From Halobacteria archaeon (GTDB lineage: Archaea; Halobacteriota; Methanoliparia; Methanoliparales; Methanoliparaceae): 5,145 nt of DNA. How positions within the stretch are numbered: the first letter of the stretch is position 1; each line of letters opens with the position of its first letter. Both the position numbers and the translations under genes were made by a program. The stretch lies in assembly GCA_013329575.1 (NCBI GenBank), contig DUJX01000059.1:1-5145 (forward strand), given 5' to 3'. This document shows positions 1 through 5,145 of this stretch, piece by piece. Below the pieces are notes generated by a model. That model had not been told where the DNA came from. It worked only from the letters and a program-made list of their open reading frames with translations, and ran no database searches.

Positions 1-580
1 TATCTTCCATTATGTCTGCAAAAAATGGGCTCATCGATGCAGGTACGATACACTCTACCGGCGAGAACTTTACAAACTCAGATAAGACCTTTTTATTAAG
101 ATCGGATGATTTAGTCTCTGTAACATAAAAATCACCGGTAGAGACATCCACAAAAGCCATACCGACAGCCCCGTCATCTTCAAATAAAGCAGATAGAAAA
201 TTATTGGTCTTTTCATCGAGCATCGACGATTCCAGTATCGTTCCTGGTGTTACAATCCTTGTAATCTCTCTCTTAACGAGACCGTTCGATTGTGCAGGAT
301 CTTCCACCTGATCGCATACAGCAACCTTATACCCCTTCTTAACCAGTTTGAACAGATAAGGCTCTAACGACTTATGCGGTATACCTGCCATCGGTATCTT
401 ATTCCCATTCTTATCTTTTTGCCGTGAAGTTAAGACTATATCGAGCTCTCTCGCTGCAGTAATTGCATCGTCTTCGAACGTCTCATAAAAATCTCCCATT
501 CTAAACAGAAGAATGGCGTCCTTACATTCGTCCTTTATCCGATGGTACTGTTCCATCAAAGGAGTAGTATCTTCTTCCAT
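1..580 (-). CDS. mutS: DNA mismatch repair protein MutS, N-terminal 193 residues (partial, runs off window)
   Basis: MutS binds mismatched or looped-out bases in duplex DNA and starts mismatch repair, normally with MutL. I translated this frame by hand; it is open from ATG at 580-578 to the window edge, so the clamp, core and ATPase domains lie outside. Residues about 6-115 form the mismatch-recognition domain I: LLFRMGDFYETF at 24-35 contains the Phe-X-Glu mismatch-wedge motif (F31, E33, equivalent to E. coli F36 and E38), followed by IPMAGIPHKSLEPYL (62-76), VAVCDQVEDP (86-95) and RIVTPGT (108-114). VDVSTGDFYVTE (144-155) marks the start of the connector domain. The intact F-X-E motif supports a true repair-type MutS1 rather than MutS2 or an archaeal MutS-like paralogue lacking domain I. 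No Shine-Dalgarno sequence is seen before the ATG, but the start agrees with the family, which begins just before the TPLMEQY segment. It lies 317 bp downstream of uS10 on the same strand and probably has its own promoter. Patchy archaeal distribution suggests old transfer from bacteria (inference). Confidence 0.95.
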   Translation of the reverse strand, partial: MEEDTTPLMEQYHRIKDECKDAILLFRMGDFYETFEDDAITAARELDIVLTSRQKDKNGNKIPMAGIPHKSLEPYLFKLVKKGYKVAVCDQVEDPAQSNGLVKREITRIVTPGTILESSMLDEKTNNFLSALFEDDGAVGMAFVDVSTGDFYVTETKSSDLNKKVLSEFVKFSPVECIVPASMSPFFADIMED

Positions 581-634
581 TCTATATCAATTAATATTTC
601 TAAGTTTTTATTATTTTCGGTGGATAATCATTTA

Positions 635-672
635 TTTTAAATCATTTTAAATCATAAAATATTATCTTTATA
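635..672 (-). promoter_or_regulatory. Probable mutS promoter region with duplicated TATA-like element
   Basis: On the minus strand the 10-mer TGATTTAAAA occurs twice head to tail (654-645 and 644-635), and each copy holds a TATA-like TTTAAAA. A further candidate, TATAAAGATA, lies just upstream at about 672-663. With the usual archaeal TATA-to-start distance of about 25 nt, the two repeats would start transcripts near 622 and 612, giving a leader of about 30-40 nt before the mutS ATG. Such AT-rich sequence can produce TATA-like matches by chance, so which element is used, if any, is inference. No Shine-Dalgarno sequence precedes mutS. Confidence 0.4.
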
Positions 673-681
673 CCAAAGAAC

Positions 682-729
682 AAAAAAAAGAATCTAATAA
701 CGATTTAACGAGTTATTTTAATAAAAAAA
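682..729 (-). terminator. Downstream oligo-T tracts (T7 and T8), possible secondary terminators
   Basis: On the minus strand there are runs of seven T (729-723) and eight T (689-682). The T7 run directly follows a small potential hairpin with arms AACC and GGTT around GGTAT. Archaeal RNA polymerase terminates at oligo-T runs with or without hairpins, so these could stop read-through from the uS10 operon or end a short RNA made from the GC island at 730-780. The 4-bp stem is weak, so this is tentative. Confidence 0.35.
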
Positions 730-780
730 CCATACCGGTTAATCATTCAGCTAATCCGTCTCGTCTGGTGATCTCTAACC
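730..780 (-). ncRNA. Candidate small RNA: isolated GC island in AT-rich spacer
   Basis: I count 24 G/C in these 51 bases (47%) against about 17% (661-729) and 20% (781-897) in the flanks. In AT-rich archaea such islands outside genes often mark structured RNAs. On the minus strand a 5-bp stem GGTTA/TAACC, extendable by a G-U pair, would close a 32-nt loop. A TATA-like TGTATATTGT sits just upstream (790-781) and oligo-T tracts follow at 729-723 and 689-682. There is no tRNA, 5S or complete C/D-box signature, and the internal pairing is poor. Strand and function are unknown; it may instead be a regulatory DNA site or a gene remnant. Confidence 0.22.
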
Positions 781-821
781 ACAATATACAAAATTTAAAA
801 ATACTTGTTATTAAATAGATG

Positions 822-842
822 GCAAAAAAAAAGATAAAAAAA
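822..842 (-). terminator. Oligo-T terminator of the str operon, after rps10
   Basis: About 55-75 nt past the uS10 stop codon the minus strand carries T7 (842-836) and, three bases further on, T9 (832-824). Clustered U-runs without a strong hairpin are the typical archaeal 3'-end signal (intrinsic termination, aided by the aCPSF1/FttA factor). The position at the end of the operon and the following gene-free region agree with this. The same A-runs read on the plus strand create a meaningless lysine-rich 16-codon frame. Confidence 0.6.
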
Positions 843-897
843 TTGAAACTGGATACAAAAAGGTTATAGAATTTTACGAAAATATGTCTTATTACCT

Positions 898-1209
898 TTA
901 TCTCCGTAACACAATTTCAATATTGATGTCTTTTGGTATCTGGATCCGCATCAATCTCCTGAGCGCTCTTTCATCGGCATCCATATCTATCAACCTTTTG
1001 TGAACTCTCATCTCCCAATGATCCCATGTTGCGGTCCCTTCGCCGTCAGGACTCTTTTTACAAGGGACGACCAATCGTTTCGTAGGTAATGGGATCGGCC
1101 CTCTGATACTGACACCAGTCTTTTCTGCCAAATCTTTGATCTCGTTGCACAGCTTATCTAATTCTTCTGAAGAGTTTCCAGATAGACGTATTCTCGCTTT
1201 TTGATCCAT
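898..1209 (-). CDS. rps10: Small-subunit ribosomal protein uS10 (archaeal S10)
   Basis: uS10 is a component of the head of the 30S ribosomal subunit. The 103-residue product has the usual archaeal length (about 102) and is recognisable throughout: KARIRLSG (4-11) at the N-terminus, the [13 protein letters not shown] segment (about 37-49) and [17 protein letters not shown] (about 52-68) with the HKRLID motif following, then the C-terminal [15 protein letters not shown] strand. The ATG at 1209 is nine bases after the EF-1alpha stop, in AGTGGTAAA, whose GTGG can serve as a weak Shine-Dalgarno sequence; translation is therefore probably coupled to EF-1alpha. EF-1alpha followed by uS10 is the conserved end of the archaeal str operon. 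Oligo-T tracts after the gene mark the likely operon end. Nothing unusual in the protein. Confidence 0.97.
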   Translation of the reverse strand: MDQKARIRLSGNSSEELDKLCNEIKDLAEKTGVSIRGPIPLPTKRLVVPCKKSPDGEGTATWDHWEMRVHKRLIDMDADERALRRLMRIQIPKDINIEIVLRR

Positions 1210-1218
1210 TTTACCACT

Positions 1219-2490
1219 TTATATCCTTTTTTTGATATCTAAACATACACCAGCGGCAATAGTCATCCCCATATCCCTTATCGCGAATCTTCCCATTTGA
1301 GGGATATCTTTTGATTTTTCGATCACGAGGGGACGTGTAGGTTTTAATTTGACTATTGCAGCATCACCAGTCTTTAAAAAGTCTGGATTCTCCTCTGCAA
1401 CCTGTCCTGTTCTTGGATCTAGCTTTTTTTGCAATTCTACGAAGGTACATGCCACCTGGGCAGTATGACAGTGTATTACTGGTGTGTATCCTACTGTAAT
1501 GGCTGTTGGATGCTGTAATATCACGACCTGTGCAGTAAATTCTTCTGCAACAGATGGTGGGTTTTCCGGATGGCCACAGACATCACCCCTTCTTATATCT
1601 TTTTTACCGACGCCTCTAACGTTAAATCCAACGTTATCTCCCGGTAAAGCCTCTGGTATCTCCTCATGATGCATCTCGATAGATTTTATCTCACCAATCA
1701 CGTTGGATGGCTGAAATATAACTTTATCTCCTTTCTTCATCACACCCGTCTCGACTCGTCCGACAGGTACTGTACCTACACCGCTAATGGAATATACATC
1801 TTGGATAGGTAGTCTTAAAGGCAGATCAACAGGCAAAACAGGTACCTCTAACGTATTTATCGTGTCTATCAATGTCGGACCGTTATACCAAGGCATTTTT
1901 TCGCTCTTTTTGATGATATTCTCACCATGAAATGCAGATATCGGCACAAAAGGTATTTTGTCTACTTTATAACCGATTATCTTTAAAAGGCTGCTTACAT
2001 CCTTTTTAACCTCGTTAAACCTCTTTTCTTCGTAATTTACTCTATCCATCTTGTTTATAGCTACGATCAGCTGGTTTATACCAATGGTCCTTGATAAGAA
2101 GATATGCTCTTTGGTCTGTGCTTGGACACCGTCTCGTGCATCTACGACAAGTATCGCTGCATCGGCCTGGCTCGCACCGGTTATCATATTTTTGACGAAG
2201 TCTCTATGTCCTGGACAATCTACTATCGTAAAGTAATACTTATTTGTCTCAAATCTTTGATGAGAGACATCGATTGTAAGACCCCTTTCTCGCTCTTCTT
2301 TTAGGGTATCCATAACCCATGCAAACTCGAAAGATCCTTTTCCTATATTGTCAGCCTCTTTTTTATATTTATCTACTAGATGTTTATCTACAGAGTCGGT
2401 ATCGTAGAGTAATCTACCGACAAGCGTCGATTTTCCATGATCTACGTGACCTATAACTGCTAAGTTCAAATGTGGCTTTTTATCTGGCAT
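1219..2490 (-). CDS. tuf: Translation elongation factor 1-alpha (aEF-1A, EF-Tu homologue)
   Basis: This GTPase carries aminoacyl-tRNA to the ribosomal A site in the cytoplasm. Numbered from the ATG at 2490 it has 423 residues, normal for archaea. GTPase domain (1 to about 215): P-loop GHVDHGKS 14-21, switch I RGLT 69-72, DCPGH 91-95, NKMD 146-149, and SAF 185-187. Beta-barrel domain II follows (about 220-315, with [13 protein letters not shown] at 237-249), then domain III (about 318-423, with [11 protein letters not shown] at 340-350 and [15 protein letters not shown] at 400-414). The reading frame extends 12 codons further upstream to 2526, but those codons are the Shine-Dalgarno sequence itself (GGAGGA read as Glu-Glu), and family members begin at the [10 protein letters not shown] position. 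The segment before QTKEH is short (ARDGVQA), lacking the roughly 11-residue insertion of crenarchaeal and eukaryotic proteins, which suggests a euryarchaeon. uS10 follows after 9 nt. It probably has its own promoter in the spacer after EF-2, as well as read-through from it. Confidence 0.97.
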   Translation of the reverse strand: MPDKKPHLNLAVIGHVDHGKSTLVGRLLYDTDSVDKHLVDKYKKEADNIGKGSFEFAWVMDTLKEERERGLTIDVSHQRFETNKYYFTIVDCPGHRDFVKNMITGASQADAAILVVDARDGVQAQTKEHIFLSRTIGINQLIVAINKMDRVNYEEKRFNEVKKDVSSLLKIIGYKVDKIPFVPISAFHGENIIKKSEKMPWYNGPTLIDTINTLEVPVLPVDLPLRLPIQDVYSISGVGTVPVGRVETGVMKKGDKVIFQPSNVIGEIKSIEMHHEEIPEALPGDNVGFNVRGVGKKDIRRGDVCGHPENPPSVAEEFTAQVVILQHPTAITVGYTPVIHCHTAQVACTFVELQKKLDPRTGQVAEENPDFLKTGDAAIVKLKPTRPLVIEKSKDIPQMGRFAIRDMGMTIAAGVCLDIKKRI

Positions 2491-2501
2491 ATTATTCTTT
2501 T

Positions 2502-2506
2502 CCTCC
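2502..2506 (-). promoter_or_regulatory. Strong Shine-Dalgarno sequence that fixes the EF-1alpha start
   Basis: GGAGG (2506-2502, extended to GGAGGA) stands 11 nt before the ATG at 2490 and pairs with the 3' end of archaeal 16S rRNA (CCUCC). Because it lies inside the upstream extension of the frame (2526-2491), it rules strongly for the start at 2490. It is the clearest ribosome-binding site in the window. Confidence 0.8.
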
Positions 2507-2559
2507 TTTTTTTTATTTAAATACAATCTTTTTACTATTTTTTACTAAACTATTACTAA

Positions 2560-2581
2560 CCTATTTGGAATTTCGGATAGG
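2560..2581. repeat. 22-bp imperfect inverted repeat at the presumed EF-1alpha transcription start
   Basis: On the plus strand the arms are CCTATTTG and CGGATAGG around a 6-base centre (GAATTT). The outer five positions (CCTAT/ATAGG) pair perfectly; two inner positions are mismatched as DNA (G-U wobbles only in plus-strand RNA), and one more pair closes the centre. It starts ten bases downstream of the TATA candidate at 2591-2598, so it would span about -12 to +9 of the promoter, a position where archaeal repressors often bind. Whether it is an operator, an mRNA structure or chance is open. Confidence 0.3.
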
Positions 2582-2590
2582 TCATTGTAA

Positions 2591-2598
2591 TATTTAAA
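2591..2598 (-). promoter_or_regulatory. TATA box for EF-1alpha - uS10
   Basis: On the minus strand TTTAAATA (within AACTTTAAATATTA) matches the archaeal TATA consensus very well, and it lies in the only long spacer inside the operon. The predicted start would be near 2569, giving a leader of about 80 nt that includes the GGAGG ribosome-binding site. A second TATA-like ATTTAAATA at 2522-2514 is too close to the ATG to yield a transcript containing that ribosome-binding site. No oligo-T terminator precedes it on this strand, so read-through from EF-2 is also expected. Confidence 0.55.
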
Positions 2599-2619
2599 GT
2601 TATCATGGTACATAAACAT

Positions 2620-4812
2620 TTATACGTAATCACTAATCTCTGGCATTTTTTCTTTCATACCTTTTCTACGCCTTATCTCCATGATTACATCGTTACGTAA
2701 ACTGGGCGGTAGTACCTGGAATCCTATGTTCTCGCTATTCCACAATGCCCGTCCTTCAGTTGCAGACCTTATAGCCCCAGCAAAACCAAATAACTCAGAT
2801 ACCGGTGCGGTTCCTTTGACTACTATATCCCCCTTCTCTGTCTGGATATCTATTATCTGCCCTCTTCTTCCCTGCAACTCTTTTATTATCTCGCCCATGT
2901 AATCTTGTGGCGCGCTTATATAAATTCGTTGGATTGGTTCCAGTATTACAGGAGTATCGGATAAAATAGCGGAATATATCGCGTTTCTCACAGCAGGTAT
3001 CACCTGTGCAGGACCCCTATGGATTGAATCTTCATGCAATTTAACATCGATTAATCTGACTTTTATTCCTTGGCATGGTTCCTTTGCGAGAGGACCTCCA
3101 GACATGACCTCTCTAAACCCCTCTATGATCAACTCCATCGTCTCGGGCAAGTACTGAATTCCTTTCGTCATGTTCAAGAGGAGATTGTTTTTATACTCAT
3201 CAACCACAGCTTTTGCTTCATCCGTATTAAATCCTGCATCCATTAAAAGTTTTCTCCGTTCTAGCTCAGGTAATTTCATAGAAAATGCTCCTGATTTCAA
3301 TAGCTCAACAACAGACTCGCTTAAAGGCTCAACTTCCATATAGAATCGGTTATGCCTGTTTGGTGACACTCCTTCGGTAGGTCCACCTTTAGAGCTTATG
3401 CTCTCTCTGTATACAACGATCGGTTCCGATGTTATAATAGGAACTTTTTTATCTCTCTCGATCTTATGCCCTATAACTTCCAGATGAAGCTCTCCCATAC
3501 CGGAGATCAGGTGTTCCCCGCTCTCCTCGTCTATTTGAACCTGGACAGTAGGATCCTCTTTTGATACCTCTCTTAAAACTTCTATCAGACGAGGAAGATC
3601 TTTCATATTCTTTGCTTCAACTGCAACAGTAACAACGGGCTCGCTCACATGCCGGATCTCCTCGAAAGGAACAATATCCTCTACGGTCGAAACGGTTGAT
3701 CCGACTATCGCATCTTTTAAACCAGTGACTGCAATAATGTTTCCTGCTGGGATCTCTTCTACCTCAACCCGATCAGGACCCATGTAGATACCAACCTGCT
3801 GCGCCTTATTTGTTCTATTAACATTGGAGATATATAACTCCATCCCTCTTTTTAACGTCCCGCTGAACAATCTACCGGTCGCTACCTCGCCTGCATGGGG
3901 ATCAGGAACTATTTTGGTGACCATAAATATTATTGGGCCATTTTTTTCACAATTTAACATCGATCTTCCTATCTCGCTATCTAAATCACCATGCCAGATT
4001 GTAGGAATTCTTCTTTTTTGTGATACTAACGGATTTGGAAGATGTTTCACGACCATATCAAAGACTATGTTGTATAACGGGCTTTTTTCAGCAAGCTCTC
4101 TCATTTTTCCGGATACACAATAATCATAAACCTCATTGAAACCGATCCCAGTCTTTTCTAACATGGGTATGCTTATCGCCCATTTATATAGCGCTGAACC
4201 AAACGCAACAGATCCGTCTGCTGGGTTTATCTTCCATCCACTCTCGTACTTCTCTTTCTGTATGTTTCTTATAAATTTATTGACCTCTTCTATGACCTTT
4301 GCCAACCGATACTGCATATCTTTCTTATCTATCTTGAGTTCGTTTATTAATCGATCAACTTTATTTACGAAGAGTACCGGCTTGACGTTCTCTTTCAACG
4401 CCTGTTTCAATACGGTCTCCGTCTGAGGCATCATACCTTCAACAGCATCAACCACAACGATACATCCATCCACAGCTCTCATCGCCCTCGTAACGTCTCC
4501 ACCAAAATCGACGTGTCCTGGTGTGTCTATAAGGTTGATCAAATAATCTATATCTGTCTCTTTATGATTGAATAAGATCGATACGTTTGCTGCATTTATA
4601 GTGATACCTCTCGCCTGTTCTTCTTCATCATAATCCATAAAGAGCATTTTTCCAGCCAATTCGGATGAGATGATACCCGAACCAGCCAGCAAATTATCGG
4701 ACAGCGTAGTCTTACCATGATCGATATGTGCGACTATACCAATATTCCTGATGTTTTCTGTCTTATCCATCAGTTTTTTTATTTTCTCTACAATCTCTTT
4801 TCTACTAACCAT
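2620..4812 (-). CDS. fusA: Translation elongation factor 2 (aEF-2, EF-G homologue)
   Basis: aEF-2 is the GTPase that moves tRNAs and mRNA through the ribosome after peptide-bond formation. The 730-residue product has the normal archaeal length. GTPase domain G with G': P-loop AHIDHGKT 28-35, switch I RGIT 68-71, DTPGH 96-100, NKVD 150-153, SAL 206-208. Domain II begins near 290 ([21 protein letters not shown]), domain III includes the [10 protein letters not shown] segment, and domains IV-V complete the protein. The diphthamide acceptor is His598 (codon 3021-3019) in [15 protein letters not shown]; the motif is intact, so the organism is expected to make diphthamide (Dph2, Dph5 and others, inference). 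The start fits archaeal EF-2 N-termini and is preceded by GGTGGAG (4823-4817), four bases before the ATG. uS7 ends only 16 nt upstream, indicating co-transcription. A TAA stop is followed by a 129-bp spacer before EF-1alpha. No frame defects are seen. Confidence 0.98.
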   Translation of the reverse strand: MVSRKEIVEKIKKLMDKTENIRNIGIVAHIDHGKTTLSDNLLAGSGIISSELAGKMLFMDYDEEEQARGITINAANVSILFNHKETDIDYLINLIDTPGHVDFGGDVTRAMRAVDGCIVVVDAVEGMMPQTETVLKQALKENVKPVLFVNKVDRLINELKIDKKDMQYRLAKVIEEVNKFIRNIQKEKYESGWKINPADGSVAFGSALYKWAISIPMLEKTGIGFNEVYDYCVSGKMRELAEKSPLYNIVFDMVVKHLPNPLVSQKRRIPTIWHGDLDSEIGRSMLNCEKNGPIIFMVTKIVPDPHAGEVATGRLFSGTLKRGMELYISNVNRTNKAQQVGIYMGPDRVEVEEIPAGNIIAVTGLKDAIVGSTVSTVEDIVPFEEIRHVSEPVVTVAVEAKNMKDLPRLIEVLREVSKEDPTVQVQIDEESGEHLISGMGELHLEVIGHKIERDKKVPIITSEPIVVYRESISSKGGPTEGVSPNRHNRFYMEVEPLSESVVELLKSGAFSMKLPELERRKLLMDAGFNTDEAKAVVDEYKNNLLLNMTKGIQYLPETMELIIEGFREVMSGGPLAKEPCQGIKVRLIDVKLHEDSIHRGPAQVIPAVRNAIYSAILSDTPVILEPIQRIYISAPQDYMGEIIKELQGRRGQIIDIQTEKGDIVVKGTAPVSELFGFAGAIRSATEGRALWNSENIGFQVLPPSLRNDVIMEIRRRKGMKEKMPEISDYV

Positions 4813-4816
4813 TTAA

Positions 4817-4823
4817 CTCCACC
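4817..4823 (-). promoter_or_regulatory. Ribosome-binding site of EF-2
   Basis: GGTGGAG in the 16-nt gap between the uS7 stop and the EF-2 ATG. Its GGTG part can pair with the CACC of the archaeal 16S rRNA tail (spacer 7 nt). It supports the start at 4812 and coupled translation of uS7 and EF-2. Confidence 0.6.
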
Positions 4824-4828
4824 AATTC

Positions 4829-5145
4829 TTATCGTGCTGCTTTAGCAATTCTCTCTCGTTCTTCTTTTTTGGATATGGAATAACATTTTATATCATAATT
4901 AGCCGCTGAGATAATCTCCGATGCAAGGACTTCTTCAATTGTCCTCTTATTTTTAAATGCCGAGATAGACGCCCCCTTTGTAATAAACATCAAAGCTTCA
5001 TCTATTCTACGTAACGGTGCTGTATCAACCGATTTAGGCACAGCAAGCCCTGCATATTTAAGTTGAACTGTTTCTTCTCGCGGCCCTGCATTAGATACAG
5101 CTTTTACTAATATCTGAAGCGGATTCGTACCAGTCTTTTCATATA
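4829..5145 (-). CDS. rps7: Small-subunit ribosomal protein uS7, C-terminal 104 residues (partial, N-terminus outside window)
   Basis: uS7 binds the 3' major domain of 16S rRNA and nucleates assembly of the 30S head near the mRNA exit and E site. The frame is open from the window edge (two bases of a split codon, then Tyr-Glu-Lys-Thr-Gly) to TAA at 4831-4829. Family landmarks are TGTNPLQILVKAVSNAGPRE at the start of the visible part, PLRRIDEAL in the middle, and near the C-terminus LASEIISAANYDIKCYSI with the closing KKEERERIAKAAR. The GTG at 5041 (Val in LAVPKSVD) is internal, not a start, because clear uS7 homology continues upstream of it. Archaeal uS7 has about 190-215 residues, so roughly half is missing; uS12 is the expected next gene beyond the edge. 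The segment YAGLAVP replaces the YGGIAYP-like form I recall from many archaea, a minor variation. EF-2 follows after 16 nt. Confidence 0.96.
   Translation of the reverse strand, partial: YEKTGTNPLQILVKAVSNAGPREETVQLKYAGLAVPKSVDTAPLRRIDEALMFITKGASISAFKNKRTIEEVLASEIISAANYDIKCYSISKKEERERIAKAAR

Larger units (their letters stand above)
581..897. other. Intergenic region between rps10 and mutS (no protein gene)
   Basis: This 317-bp gap has no convincing protein-coding gene on either strand. It is very AT-rich (about 17-20% G+C in the flanking parts), apart from one island at 730-780 with about 47% G+C. On the minus strand it contains, in order of transcription, oligo-T tracts of 9 and 7 after uS10, the GC island, a T7 and a T8 tract, and then AT-rich promoter-like sequence before mutS. 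I found no tRNA fold, no paired C/D-box motifs and no CRISPR-like repeat. Confidence 0.8.

Noticed and set aside
730..780. Possible C/D-box sRNA or tRNA in the GC island (minus-strand CTGA followed by ATGATTA)
   Set aside because: CTGA and a degraded C'-like box are present, but there is no upstream RTGATGA C box and no second CTGA downstream. No cloverleaf or T-arm sequence can be drawn.
819..869. Plus-strand 16-codon lysine-rich frame (MAKKKIKKLKLDTKRL) with a TTTAAAAATA upstream
   Set aside because: Its codons come from A-runs that are best explained as the oligo-T terminator of the minus-strand operon, and no homology is recognisable. The TATA-like match is expected by chance in such AT-rich sequence.
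2051..2304. Plus-strand open frames opposite EF-1alpha (2051-2236 and 2104-2304; likewise 1484-1669)
   Set aside because: They lie antisense to strongly conserved GTPase and barrel motifs, have no recognisable domain, and are shadows of the real gene.
2560..2581. The inverted repeat as an intrinsic terminator between EF-2 and EF-1alpha
   Set aside because: On the minus-strand RNA only five outer base pairs plus one inner pair form, and no oligo-T run follows on that strand, so a terminator is unlikely.
2681..4426. Plus-strand open frames opposite EF-2 (2681-2902, 3824-4123, 4136-4426)
   Set aside because: They are antisense to a complete, well-conserved EF-2 and show no family features.
4829..5041. 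A separate 70-residue gene starting at GTG 5041
   Set aside because: The same frame continues upstream to the window edge with clear uS7 sequence (PLQILVKAVSNAGPREE), so it is the C-terminal part of uS7.

Overview
This window is a piece of an AT-rich archaeal chromosome, and every gene lies on the minus strand. Read in the direction of transcription (from high to low coordinates) it holds the 3' part of ribosomal protein uS7, complete translation elongation factors aEF-2 and aEF-1alpha, complete ribosomal protein uS10, a gene-poor gap of 317 bp, and the 5' part of a DNA mismatch-repair gene, mutS. The first four genes are the standard archaeal 'str' cluster (uS7 - EF-2 - EF-1alpha - uS10).

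Archaeal identity rests on several direct observations. EF-2 carries the diphthamide-acceptor motif ending in IHRGPAQ. The EF-1alpha and uS10 proteins are of archaeal type. The promoter candidates are TATA-like (TTTAAATA), and oligo-T runs follow the operon. The EF-1alpha GTPase domain lacks the roughly 11-residue insertion that is usual in Crenarchaeota and eukaryotes just before the QTKEH segment. This, together with overall resemblance to methanogen sequences recalled from memory, points to a euryarchaeon (broad sense). I cannot name the genus. A MutS1-type mutS is patchy in Archaea and generally missing from hyperthermophiles, so a mesophile or moderate thermophile is the better guess (inference).

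Layout: 4829-5145 uS7 C-terminal part; 2620-4812 EF-2; 2491-2619 a spacer of 129 bp with a strong TATA-box candidate, an inverted repeat and three helically spaced short repeats; 1219-2490 EF-1alpha, with a start 12 codons inside the longest open frame because the Shine-Dalgarno sequence lies within the extra codons; 898-1209 uS10; 581-897 spacer with serial oligo-T tracts, an isolated GC-richer island and probable mutS promoter elements; 1-580 mutS N-terminal part. uS7 and EF-2 (16 nt gap), and EF-1alpha and uS10 (9 nt gap), look translationally coupled, whereas EF-1alpha probably also has its own promoter. mutS is probably an independent transcription unit.

The first four genes work together in translation: uS7 and uS10 are parts of the small-subunit head, EF-1alpha delivers aminoacyl-tRNA, and EF-2 drives translocation. 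MutS is functionally unrelated. I see no mobile element, CRISPR array, tRNA or rRNA, and no convincing new multi-gene system. The points most worth a second look are the GC island at 730-780 (possible small RNA), the control region in front of EF-1alpha, and the mutS neighbour.
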